Shown here in pieces: positions 7,900-15,753 of a stretch of DNA of 64,000 bases. The translations under genes were made by a program, and so were the position numbers. The notes under the pieces were generated by a model. It saw nothing but the letters and a program-made list of their open reading frames with translations, was not told the origin of the DNA and did no database searches. How positions within the stretch are numbered: position 1 is the stretch's first letter; the number at the start of each line of letters is the position of its first letter. Source of the stretch: Paenibacillus phytorum (GTDB lineage Bacteria > Bacillota > Bacilli > Paenibacillales > NBRC-103111); assembly GCF_013141715.1 (NCBI RefSeq), contig NZ_WHOA01000007.1:1-64000 (forward strand). Reading direction: 5' to 3'.

Positions 7900-8532
7900 C
7901 TAACGTGAAGCAGCAAGAAGACTGGCAGCTTTATCTGTAACCCAATCGAAGCGGCCTGCTTCGATTTCTTTGAGATTAATTAAGGTGCCACCGATACCTA
8001 GTCCGTAACAACCAATGTTTAGGAATTGTTTGATATTCTCCTCCGTAACCCCGCCAACGGCTATCAATGGAATTTGGTCGAGAGGACCCATCAATTCTTT
8101 GATATAAGTGAGACCTAAACTCGCACTCGGAAATACTTTAACAGCCGTAGCGCCAGCCTTCCATGCTTTAACGATCTCTGTTGGTGTCATAGCACCTGGG
8201 AAAATCGGAATCCCCTCTTGCCTGGACCAACGGATCACTTCCTCATCCATATTCGGAGTTACCAAGAACGAAGCACCGGCATGGACCGCTTTCTTAGCAT
8301 CTTCTAGATCTAGTACAGTACCTGCGCCAATAAACATGTGCTGCCCCGATTGTTCCTGCAGCTCGCTTATCATACGCAGAGCCCCTGGTGTATTGAGGGT
8401 GACCTCCATGACGGTAATGCCACCTTTAAGAAGTGCGTCAGCTAAAGAGAGAATGTGGTTTTCTTGCACACCTCGAACGATAGCAATGATACGGGTGCGT
8501 TCGATTTCTATAAGTCCTTGCTCTCTGTTCAT
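7900..8532 (-). CDS. eda: KDPG / 4-hydroxy-2-oxoglutarate aldolase
   Basis: 210 aa, class I aldolase of the Entner-Doudoroff and hexuronate routes, cleaving 2-keto-3-deoxy-6-phosphogluconate to pyruvate and glyceraldehyde 3-phosphate. The Schiff-base lysine lies in ATAVKVFPAS-type context (TAVKVFPSASLG), the catalytic Glu in MEVTLNTPGA, and the phosphate-binding glycines in AVGGVTEENI. It stands alone without kdgK or uronate genes; an unrelated KDGP aldolase of the DgaF family is encoded near 52 kb. Confidence 0.93.
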   Translation of the reverse strand: MNREQGLIEIERTRIIAIVRGVQENHILSLADALLKGGITVMEVTLNTPGALRMISELQEQSGQHMFIGAGTVLDLEDAKKAVHAGASFLVTPNMDEEVIRWSRQEGIPIFPGAMTPTEIVKAWKAGATAVKVFPSASLGLTYIKELMGPLDQIPLIAVGGVTEENIKQFLNIGCYGLGIGGTLINLKEIEAGRFDWVTDKAASLLAASR

Positions 8533-8708
8533 TTTAATCCTCCAAGTGTTCTAGTTTGATTTGATTTTATTATGACAGGTCTCAGAAATTTTTCCAGCTT
8601 TTTTGTGTCAAAACAAGCTGCTCCTACCTATACTGTAGTAAATCATAGGCATTCGTCTAGAAGCCGTCATCAAACCTCACAGCTGTTAGCTCCCAGGAGG
8701 TGCCCGTC

Positions 8709-9155
8709 ATGACATGGATAGAGATAAGTATCGTCAGTTCAGCCGTTGCTTTTATCGTGCTCGTCGCCTTTGCCATTCGCATGTTGATTGCCATTGTGCA
8801 GATACTAGGCAAGTTGGGTGATACGGCTGCTCAAGCGAAGAAGAACATAGCTGAGACAGCAGAGCAAGCGGAGCAGTTGATGACAAAGGTAGGGCTGCTC
8901 ACCGAAGAGGTGCATATGCAGATACTTACATTAGAGCCGAGTATCCAATCTGTGGAGAAGGCAGGAGCTGCTATAGGGGATGTCGCTTCTGCACTTCGCA
9001 AAGCCTCACGTGTGATGAACGAATCGATTCATGGTGCGGAAAAGGTTGTACATACCCACCAGAAGCGAATTCAAGACGCCATGGAGTGGGCAACGACGGG
9101 GTTTGAGCTGTGGCAAAGATGGCAAATTCATCGGAATGCCAAATCAGACAATTAA
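8709..9155 (+). CDS. DUF948 (YtxG-type) protein
   Basis: 148 aa from the ATG nine bases after AGGAGG; the GTG at 8700 overlaps that site and is rejected. A single N-terminal helix (IVSSAVAFIVLVAFAIRMLIAIV) anchors a long helical, Ala/Glu-rich domain resembling a coiled coil. In Bacillus the equivalent gene sits next to ytxH, as here, and is linked to the general stress response. Molecular role unknown. Confidence 0.85.
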   Translation: MTWIEISIVSSAVAFIVLVAFAIRMLIAIVQILGKLGDTAAQAKKNIAETAEQAEQLMTKVGLLTEEVHMQILTLEPSIQSVEKAGAAIGDVASALRKASRVMNESIHGAEKVVHTHQKRIQDAMEWATTGFELWQRWQIHRNAKSDN

Positions 9156-9169
9156 GGAGTGGATTTCTC

Positions 9170-9541
9170 ATGTCCAATGAAAAAAAAGGTAAAGATCTTC
9201 TCATCGGTGCGGTTGTTGGTGGCTTGCTTGGAGCAGCAACTGCGCTTCTGTTTGCACCGAAATCCGGCAGGGAATTGAGAAGTGACATTGCGGAGCAAGC
9301 CCAAGTAGTTAGCGACAAAACCGTGCAAATCGCAAGCAACGTGAGTCAAAAAACGCAAGAAGTTGCGAAAACCGTGAGCACAACAACAACTGAACTATAT
9401 GGAAAAGCAAAAGACACAGCCGTAAACGTGGTAGATACCGTTCGTTCCTGGAAAGAGCCCAAAAGTGACGAAGAGCCGGACTCCTCGGTTGAAGAAGTAA
9501 GCGAAGCTGCGGAAGATTTGGTCATTCTAGGAAATCGTTAA
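9170..9541 (+). CDS. ytxH: YtxH domain protein
   Basis: 123 aa starting MSNEKKGKDLLIGAVVGGLL, with AAGGAGTGG upstream. A Gly/Ala-rich membrane segment and the YtxH signature LLFAPKSGRELRSDI are followed by a repetitive amphipathic helix (QVVSDKTVQIASNVSQKTQE), like LEA-type stress proteins. It lies 14 bp after the DUF948 gene and is probably in the same operon. Likely a stress-induced envelope protein. Confidence 0.88.
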   Translation: MSNEKKGKDLLIGAVVGGLLGAATALLFAPKSGRELRSDIAEQAQVVSDKTVQIASNVSQKTQEVAKTVSTTTTELYGKAKDTAVNVVDTVRSWKEPKSDEEPDSSVEEVSEAAEDLVILGNR

Positions 9542-9550
9542 AACAAAAAA

Positions 9551-9590
9551 AGCAGGAAGCTCCGAGAATAGAGCTTTCTGCTTTTTCTTT
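9551..9590. terminator. bidirectional terminator
   Basis: AGCAGGAAGCTC...GAGCTTTCTGCT followed by TTTTTCTTTT; on the other strand the A-run before the stem also gives a T-run. It separates convergent genes. Confidence 0.8.
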
Positions 9591-10705
9591 TACCACTTGG
9601 AAGGATCAATCTTGCGAATATCAAGACCTTCCCAGACGTTCTTAATGTTCGCCGTTTCTGGATGATCGAAGAGAAGCCAGGCTGTAGGGAGGTAACGTTC
9701 CCCGTATTCACTTGATGGCTTGTTGATGATTTCATTCTTATGAACGAGTACGGTTGAGGCGCCGCCATCTAAATTCGCAGCCGTTACAGCGCCATGCTCT
9801 AGGAAAATCTGCTGTACATCATACAGCGTCGCTCCTATGCTATGCTTCTGTCTGCCATCGATGATAGCGAATAGAATGGAGCCGTCCTTCGTCTGCGCCA
9901 TACTGGTCCGAGGAGCAATTCCCCAACCATCGGCTTGGCTCTTGATCTGCCCAACACCATTCACGATGAAGCGAGGGCTGAACGAAACAGCTTCCTGAAC
10001 GCCCATTTCCAAAAGCTCGGAAACCTTGTATTTGCCTGCAATCATGCGGCCTTCTCTATCGATACCAACGACTTGCACGGTGCCGTTCATGCCTTTGTCA
10101 TTATAAAAGATTTTGCCTCCGGAGATGACAATTCCTTCAGGCTGGAAGCCATTTCCTTCCCAATTGGGATCGATGAATCCTCCGCCATTAACACCGAGAA
10201 TAGCTCCGGTTCTTTTGACCATAGAGGAGACCTTCTCCCCTTTACCTGCTTTCTCAGGTACGGCAATTCGAAGCTTCTTAGGATCCGAAATCGTGACGAG
10301 CTGTCCTTTGAAATTTGCCCCCGATATCGGTTCAATTGTGACCAATTCTTTCTTGGCAACAACGGGGGTAAGAGGGGAGTTAGGCTCAATTTCAACGAAT
10401 CCTTTATCTTTCTCATCGCCCATTTCGTCGAATTGCTTCCAATAGGCTTCCACGCGCTTCTGTAGCTCTGTAGATCCTATCAAATATTTGGCCCACTCCC
10501 GGTGTTGGGTTGTAATCAAGGTGTCAGCCATCATTAATCTTACATTTGAACCTGAGGAAGTAAGGAAAAACCAACATAAGGACATTACAGAAAGTAAGGT
10601 AAACCCAAGTACCCCATACACGATAAAGCTCATTCCCGCAGATCTTTTGCGTTTAACTTTCGTTAGACGAGAAGTCTGCTGGGAGGTGGTTTGTTGTACA
10701 GCCAT
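9590..10705 (-). CDS. membrane-anchored phosphodiester glycosidase (NAGPA domain)
   Basis: 371 aa. A basic N-terminus and one helix (MSFIVYGVLGFTLLSVMSLCWFF, about 25-47) place the catalytic part outside the cell. The NAGPA fold is shown by GAILGVNGGGFID, FSPRFIVNG, APRTSMAQTKDG and the hallmark AANLDGGASTVLV. Human uncovering enzyme and bacterial relatives cleave GlcNAc-1-phosphodiesters; bacterial substrates are probably teichoic acid or exopolysaccharide linkages. Confidence 0.88.
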   Translation of the reverse strand: MAVQQTTSQQTSRLTKVKRKRSAGMSFIVYGVLGFTLLSVMSLCWFFLTSSGSNVRLMMADTLITTQHREWAKYLIGSTELQKRVEAYWKQFDEMGDEKDKGFVEIEPNSPLTPVVAKKELVTIEPISGANFKGQLVTISDPKKLRIAVPEKAGKGEKVSSMVKRTGAILGVNGGGFIDPNWEGNGFQPEGIVISGGKIFYNDKGMNGTVQVVGIDREGRMIAGKYKVSELLEMGVQEAVSFSPRFIVNGVGQIKSQADGWGIAPRTSMAQTKDGSILFAIIDGRQKHSIGATLYDVQQIFLEHGAVTAANLDGGASTVLVHKNEIINKPSSEYGERYLPTAWLLFDHPETANIKNVWEGLDIRKIDPSKW

Positions 10706-10769
10706 TTATTCTTACCTATCCTCTCTGCCAAAAAATCAATCTAACCATCCATATAAATAAACGAAAAGA

Positions 10770-10812
10770 AAGGAGAAAAAGTTTCATAAATGACTGAACT
10801 TTTCTCCTTTTT
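10770..10812 (-). terminator. terminator of the XRE regulator gene
   Basis: On the minus strand AAAGGAGAAAAGTTCA...TGAAACTTTTTCTCCTTTCTTTT forms a long stem with a T-rich end. Confidence 0.7.
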
Positions 10813-10826
10813 TTGTAAGTTGTTCC

Positions 10827-11486
10827 CTAAATAGGCCGCTTTAAAGACTGGAAAAGTGAATCTGTTGCGGAGTTACGGTCGTATTGAAACTCCAATCCCA
10901 TTCCTGTGTTCCGTGCTACGCTGCGGATGATTAAATCATGGTATTTCTTCTGACGAATCGCTGCGATAACGACAAACTTGCTGACTCCTAGAGGATCGAA
11001 ATAGAGTTTTCCTTCTTTTTCGATGTATTTCTGTACATGATTTAGGTTGACGAATAAGTCTGTATCCATCTTCTTAAATCCTTGCTCTTCAAGCTTATCT
11101 AGAAAATGACTGAAATCCAGTAAAGAATTCACACTTCGGCTAACTTTGCCAATTCGTGTATGGTAAGTAATTTCCTTCGTACTAACTTCGATAAACAGTG
11201 TATCCGACATGGGGACTAGCTCCTGCTCATTGATGGCAAGGACGTCCTCTTTTTCGAGATACCCGGCTTTCTCCATAAGTTCTGTATATGAATAGTTGTA
11301 GGCATCCGACAGCTTTTTCAGCGTGACAGGAGAGGGTTTGATTTTCTCATTGGTCGAACGATTCCGCTCTAATTCAAGGTCTCGGATGTAGGCATGTGAA
11401 AGTCCGCTTTTATGGGCCGCTTCACGCAAAGACATCTTACCCCGTAAGCTTTCCAAAAATTTACCGAATCCTTCAAATTGTTTCAT
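10827..11486 (-). CDS. XRE-type HTH regulator with unknown C-terminal domain
   Basis: 219 aa. The start MKQFEGFGKF is preferred because GGAGGG lies about ten bases before it; an in-frame ATG at 11504 overlaps that site. An N-terminal HTH (MSLREAAHKSGLSHAYIRDLELERNR, about 15-40) is followed by a C-terminal half of roughly 140 residues without a recognised domain. It is transcribed away from the GH15/glucose dehydrogenase pair and is the obvious candidate to regulate it and itself. Confidence 0.82.
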   Translation of the reverse strand: MKQFEGFGKFLESLRGKMSLREAAHKSGLSHAYIRDLELERNRSTNEKIKPSPVTLKKLSDAYNYSYTELMEKAGYLEKEDVLAINEQELVPMSDTLFIEVSTKEITYHTRIGKVSRSVNSLLDFSHFLDKLEEQGFKKMDTDLFVNLNHVQKYIEKEGKLYFDPLGVSKFVVIAAIRQKKYHDLIIRSVARNTGMGLEFQYDRNSATDSLFQSLKRPI

Positions 11487-11540
11487 AATAATGTATCCCT
11501 CCATATGTTTTTAATTGTAAATGAATTCGAAAGAAAAGAA

Positions 11541-11624
11541 CATATTTAAGGCGCGAATTGGTGCCAATTACCTCAAAATCCAGCCAAGAACCGCCGCGTG
11601 CATATTTAAGTACTCAAATTGGTA
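11541..11624 (+). promoter_or_regulatory. paired direct repeat in the XRE/GH15 divergent region
   Basis: CATATTTAAG followed five to six bases later by (A)AATTGGT occurs at 11541-11562 and again exactly 60 bp on, at 11601-11623. The first copy extends into the palindrome AATTGGTGCCAATT (11556-11569). This is a candidate operator pair for the divergent XRE regulator; no protein-binding evidence exists. Confidence 0.4.
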
Positions 11625-11659
11625 AATTAGTAGCAATATCTTGGAAAGAGGCTGATGGA

Positions 11660-13696
11660 ATGGCAAGAGATTTACCCATAGGAAACGGGAATGTACTCAT
11701 TAATTTCGACGCTGCTTATAATATTCGTGACATGTATTACCCTTTAGTAGGTCAAGAGAATCAATCTAGCGATCATCTTTCACATTTTGGCATTTGGTGT
11801 CCGGAAGGATTCTTCTGGATTGACGATCCTGAGGTTTCCAAAAAGCTCAATTATTTGGAAGATTCGCTTGTTACTAACGCTGATTGCGCCCATGAAAGGT
11901 TAGGTCTCAGCTTCGTTATTCGTGATGGGGTGGATGTTCAGCAGAATGTTTTTTTACGCAAGGTGAAGGTAGAAAACCGCTTTGATGTGGAAAGAGAAAT
12001 TAAACTGTATTTTCATTTGGATCTCCAAATCTATGGAAATGGCGTCGGAGACACGATTTATTATGATCCTGAGCTGAATTCACTTTTATTTTATAAGGGT
12101 CATCGTTATATGTCACTATCTTGCTTGTCCCCAGACGCTGAGAAAGCAATGCCTAGCGGTTATGCGACAGGACAAAAAGGGATTCATGGTTTGGAAGGAA
12201 CATGGCGTGATGCTGAGGATGGTCATCTAGGTGGAAATGCCATCGCGCAGGGATCCGTTGACGGTGTGATTGAATTGACGATGAAACTACCGCCAAAAAG
12301 CGTGAAAGAAGCTTGGTTCTGGGTCTGTTTTGGGCGTACGAAGCAGGAGGTAGAGCGTTTAGAGCGATTACTTCGCACAGCAACCCCGCAAGCATTATTA
12401 CAACGTACTCACGATCATTGGGTAAAATGGGTGAATCAGGATGCCCACCAGCTCTCACTGCTGAAGCCTGATTTGGAATCATTTTATAAGCGATGCTTAT
12501 TAATTACCAGAACAAACGTCGACAATCGTGGGGCCATCATTGCGGCGAATGATTCGGATATTCTGAAATTTGCCAAGGATACTTACTCATATATGTGGCC
12601 GCGCGATGGCGCTTTGGTGTCACATGCGCTAGACCGGGCAGGCTATTATGAATTATCTAGGAAATTTTTTGATTTCTGTATAAAGGTGCTAACACCTGAA
12701 GGCTATCTCATGCACAAATATAATCCTGATAGTTCCGTGGGCTCGAGCTGGCATCCCTGGGTGGATAGTCGGGGGAATAAGCAGCTTGCGATTCAAGAGG
12801 ATGAGACAGCTCTCGTACTGTATACGTTATGGCATCACCATAAGCTGGCTGGAACGATAGAGAGTTCACGTGAGGATTATGAGAAATTTGTGAAGCCCGC
12901 GGCGGACTTTCTCGTTCGATACCGGGATGCATCTGGCCTTCCTTTGCCTTCCTATGACCTCTGGGAAGAGCGTTATGGCGTACTAGCTTTCACCGTGTCA
13001 TCAGTATATGCCGGTCTTATAGCAGCAGCACGTTTTGCCGAATACCATCAGGATAAAGTACGCTCCATCTACTATGCAGATATCGCAGGACAAGTGAAGA
13101 AAGCAGCTGAACAGCATCTGTATGCACCCGATCAGAATCGCTTTTTGCGGGCTTTATATTGGAATTATGAACAAAATACGTATGTGCCGGACTACACACT
13201 GGATATGAGTATGTACGCACTATTTGACTTCGGATTGTTTGAGCTTGAAGATCCGCGGATAGTGGCAACGATGAAGATTTTGAAAGAAAAATTGTGGGTA
13301 CAAACGGACATCGGAGGTATCGCACGTTACGAGAACGACTATTATCATCAAGTTACCAATGACGTAGCTAAGGTACCAGGCAATCCTTGGTTCATATGTA
13401 CCCTTTGGTACGCAGAATGGCTGGTGGCGTCTGCCAAAACCGTTCAGGACTTGTTGGAAGCGGAAAAATTGATGCGTTGGGCAATTCTACATGCTGCGCC
13501 TTCAGGGGCGATGGCTGAACAAGTACATCCTTTCACGGGAGAGCCTATGTCTGTGTCGCCACTTACATGGTCACATGCTTCCTTTATTAAGGTGACGCAA
13601 GAATATTTGTCAAAGTTAAAGCTATTGACCTCGAAGGGAACGAAGCAAGCCGTTGATGCGAGTGAGGATAAAGTACTGGAGCCCGTCGTTCATTAG
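11660..13696 (+). CDS. glycoside hydrolase family 15 (glucoamylase-type) enzyme
   Basis: 678 aa from MARDLPIGNGNVLINFDAAY; upstream in-frame codons back to 11558 lack this family's usual beginning. A beta-sandwich N-domain (to about 270) precedes an (alpha/alpha)6 catalytic barrel. Visible motifs are TYSYMWPRDGALVSHALDRA, IQEDETALVLYTLW, the putative acid Glu in DLWEERYG, and AEQVHPFTGEP near the end. There is no signal peptide, so it acts on intracellular alpha-glucosides or oligosaccharides, releasing glucose. The glucose dehydrogenase gene starts 18 bp later, pointing to hydrolysis followed by oxidation. Confidence 0.9.
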   Translation: MARDLPIGNGNVLINFDAAYNIRDMYYPLVGQENQSSDHLSHFGIWCPEGFFWIDDPEVSKKLNYLEDSLVTNADCAHERLGLSFVIRDGVDVQQNVFLRKVKVENRFDVEREIKLYFHLDLQIYGNGVGDTIYYDPELNSLLFYKGHRYMSLSCLSPDAEKAMPSGYATGQKGIHGLEGTWRDAEDGHLGGNAIAQGSVDGVIELTMKLPPKSVKEAWFWVCFGRTKQEVERLERLLRTATPQALLQRTHDHWVKWVNQDAHQLSLLKPDLESFYKRCLLITRTNVDNRGAIIAANDSDILKFAKDTYSYMWPRDGALVSHALDRAGYYELSRKFFDFCIKVLTPEGYLMHKYNPDSSVGSSWHPWVDSRGNKQLAIQEDETALVLYTLWHHHKLAGTIESSREDYEKFVKPAADFLVRYRDASGLPLPSYDLWEERYGVLAFTVSSVYAGLIAAARFAEYHQDKVRSIYYADIAGQVKKAAEQHLYAPDQNRFLRALYWNYEQNTYVPDYTLDMSMYALFDFGLFELEDPRIVATMKILKEKLWVQTDIGGIARYENDYYHQVTNDVAKVPGNPWFICTLWYAEWLVASAKTVQDLLEAEKLMRWAILHAAPSGAMAEQVHPFTGEPMSVSPLTWSHASFIKVTQEYLSKLKLLTSKGTKQAVDASEDKVLEPVVH

Positions 13697-13714
13697 TTGG
13701 AAGGAGAGGAAGTA

Positions 13715-14878
13715 ATGAAGGCAATTCGCGTCAAGCAACTTCGACAGGGGAACCCGACTATTCAGCTTGAAGATGTGAAGAATCCCGTGATTTCAGGGCC
13801 TCAAGAAGTCATTGTAAAGGTACTTGCAGTTGGACTGGACGGCACCGACAAGGAAATTCTACAGGAGAAATACGGCGTTCCACCCGAAGGTGAAGATGAT
13901 TTGACCACGGGGCATGAGTCGCTAGGGGTTGTGACTGAAGCTGGGGCGGAAAGTGGATTCCAGCTTGGGGATCTCGTAACTGCAATTGTAAGACGGCCTT
14001 GCAGCAATCAAAGCTGCGTCAATTGCCGCAATGGTCATTCGGACTTTTGTCAGACCGGTGAGTTTGTAGAACGGGGCATTAAAGGGGCTCACGGCTTCCT
14101 CTCCGAGTATTACAAAGAGGAAGGTCGATATTTGGTTCAGGTGCCGAAGGAACTGCTGAAGCATGGGGTACTAGTCGAGCCGCAGAGCATCGTTGAGAAA
14201 GTTTGGGACCAAGTACTGCGTGTCCAGCAGCGGTTGATCTGGGAGCCGAGAACTGCGCTCATACTCGGATCTGGACCGCTTGGTTTGCTCGCTGCGATGA
14301 CTTGCCGCCTGCTGGGGCTGGAGGCGTATGTCTGGTCCAAATCTCCGCAGGACAGTCTACAAGCGCAGCTTGTGAAGGACAGCGGAGGTGTGTTTAAGGA
14401 GGCCGGCGCTGACGGCACCAGCGCGGCGACTATGACGGCTTATGCCGAGGGTCTCGGCAAGCCGATAGATCTGATCCTCGAATGCACGGGCTACAGCCCT
14501 TTAGCTTTCGAGGCTATGTCTGTTCTAGCGCCGAACGGTGTGTTGGCGCTGCTGGGTGTCACGCCAGCGGACCGTAAGCTGGAGATCTCATCGGACATGC
14601 TCAACCAGAGCATGGTGCTGGAGAATAAGTGCGTGATCGGCTCGGTTAACGCTTCACGCAAAGATTTCGAGACCGCCATTTACCGCTTACAGCAAATGGA
14701 GAAGCAGTTTCCAGGCTGGCTCGACCGCTTGGTTACGAATCGGATGACTTTGGAAGACGTGCCAAAGCTGGATTTTAAAACCATACCGATCAAAGCTGTT
14801 GTAGATATTGTTCCCGTGGAACAATGGAATGATCTCGTGAAACAAACGAATGAAGTGGTATATAGCTTCTCCGTTTAA
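13715..14878 (+). CDS. zinc-dependent glucose 1-dehydrogenase (MDR superfamily)
   Basis: 387 aa with GGAAGGAGAGG before the ATG. It resembles the archaeal-type glucose dehydrogenases rather than the short-chain Bacillus enzyme. Visible are the GHESLGVV zinc/catalytic segment, a structural-zinc cluster reduced to CSNQSCVNCRNGHSDFC, the nucleotide-binding ALILGSGPLGLLAA, and a C-terminal Glc_dehyd_C-like region. It oxidises glucose (or related aldoses) with NAD(P). Its position directly after the GH15 gene suggests it uses the glucose released there. Confidence 0.85.
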   Translation: MKAIRVKQLRQGNPTIQLEDVKNPVISGPQEVIVKVLAVGLDGTDKEILQEKYGVPPEGEDDLTTGHESLGVVTEAGAESGFQLGDLVTAIVRRPCSNQSCVNCRNGHSDFCQTGEFVERGIKGAHGFLSEYYKEEGRYLVQVPKELLKHGVLVEPQSIVEKVWDQVLRVQQRLIWEPRTALILGSGPLGLLAAMTCRLLGLEAYVWSKSPQDSLQAQLVKDSGGVFKEAGADGTSAATMTAYAEGLGKPIDLILECTGYSPLAFEAMSVLAPNGVLALLGVTPADRKLEISSDMLNQSMVLENKCVIGSVNASRKDFETAIYRLQQMEKQFPGWLDRLVTNRMTLEDVPKLDFKTIPIKAVVDIVPVEQWNDLVKQTNEVVYSFSV

Positions 14879-15248
14879 TGGAAGTTGGACTGCCCTATAA
14901 GTAGGTAAATCACTTGAGGACAGCCCTTTAAAGTTTTTTGACCTTTTGGAACATTCGAATCGTATTTAGCATGAAATTAAAACTGCCATTGGAAATTTCC
15001 AACGGAATCGACTCTAATGCTTTCAAATTCGCAATTCCATTGGAAATTTTCCAATGGAATTGGCTTCCAGACTGCCAAATCCCTACTTCCATTGGATTAA
15101 TCCAATGGAAGTAGCAATCAGGCTTCGAATTCACAAGTAGTAGCTAAATTTTCTCAGTATGACTTTTGGGACAGCCCCATTTTTCGTTCTTGTTAGACTT
15201 CCTTTCACAATTTTTTTATAATAAGGAGGAAGGGGAGGACGAGCATTG
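14879..15248. other. 370-bp gap with hairpins and palindromes, no gene
   Basis: Just after the dehydrogenase, GGACTGCCC...GGACAGCCC with TTTAAAGTTTTTTG (14888-14939) is probably its terminator. Three palindromes follow (listed separately), then a lone TTTTGGGACAGCCCC-ATTTTT (15165-15183) whose mirror form, GGGGCTGTCCCAAA, occurs at 54962. The minus-strand frame across the palindromes is an artefact of their sequence. Confidence 0.6.
14985..15111. repeat. three related palindromes, CCATTGGA...TCCAATGG
   Basis: 14986-15005 is a 20-nt palindrome with one mismatch. 15034-15060 is two perfect 13-base arms around one T. 15086-15111 is a perfect 26-nt palindrome (CTTCCATTGGATT and its complement). 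All share the TTCCATTGGA core but differ between and around the arms, so they are three copies of one motif rather than a tandem duplication. Confidence 0.85.
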
Positions 15249-15668
15249 ATGTCAAACAAATGGTTGCGAGATAATGGTATGCACCTATCATGGCTTTTAG
15301 CATTAATAGCCACATTGGGAAGCCTGTATTTCTCAGAGATTATGAACTTTATTCCTTGTAAATTATGTTGGTATCAACGCATTCTTATGTATCCATTAGT
15401 TGTCCTATTAGGGATTGCAGCCGTGCGCAGAGACTACAAAATAACCATCTATGTGCTGCCGCTGACCATCTGGGGAGCTTGTATTTCCATTTACCATGTT
15501 CTGCTGCAATCGGGTGTATTTCACGAATCAGCAACAGGCTGCGGCCCTATTCCATGTGATGTTGATTACTTGAACTGGCTGGGCTTCATCACGATTCCTA
15601 TGCTTGCGGGAACAGCCTTTATTCTCATCACGATTCTTCAATTTATGACGTATCGAGCTACGAAATAA
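15249..15668 (+). CDS. bdbC: BdbC/DsbB-type thiol oxidoreductase
   Basis: 139 aa, four membrane helices. It has the quinone-side CxxC in MNFIPCKLCWYQRILMYP and the second redox pair in TGCGPIPCDVDYLNWLG. DsbB/BdbC passes electrons from a DsbA-like partner to quinones, making disulfides in secreted proteins. In Bacillus it is coupled to bdbD; no DsbA-like gene is adjacent here. The ATG after the TTG at 15246 is chosen because of its distance from GGAGGAAGGGGAGG. Confidence 0.93.
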   Translation: MSNKWLRDNGMHLSWLLALIATLGSLYFSEIMNFIPCKLCWYQRILMYPLVVLLGIAAVRRDYKITIYVLPLTIWGACISIYHVLLQSGVFHESATGCGPIPCDVDYLNWLGFITIPMLAGTAFILITILQFMTYRATK

Positions 15669-15714
15669 CATCGTTTACCTAAAATAGGCAGGGAAATTGT
15701 CTAGCGCTGTCGAA

Positions 15715-15734
15715 ATGAATACGTGAGTATTCAT
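15715..15734. promoter_or_regulatory. perfect hairpin/palindrome before the deacetylase gene
   Basis: ATGAATAC-GTGA-GTATTCAT, 8-bp arms with a four-base centre, ends 20 bp before the deacetylase start. It could be a dimeric repressor operator or an mRNA hairpin. Confidence 0.4.
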
Positions 15735-15753
15735 TCCAAAACGAGGTGCTACA

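Noticed and set aside
9935-10465. 176-codon plus-strand frame
   Set aside because: Antisense to the phosphodiester glycosidase, whose motifs are clear.
14985-15111. Possible CRISPR array
   Set aside because: The repeats are palindromes of different lengths with uneven spacing, and no cas genes are present.
14928-15134. 68-codon minus-strand frame
   Set aside because: Its sequence is mostly the three palindromes and it has no ribosome binding site.
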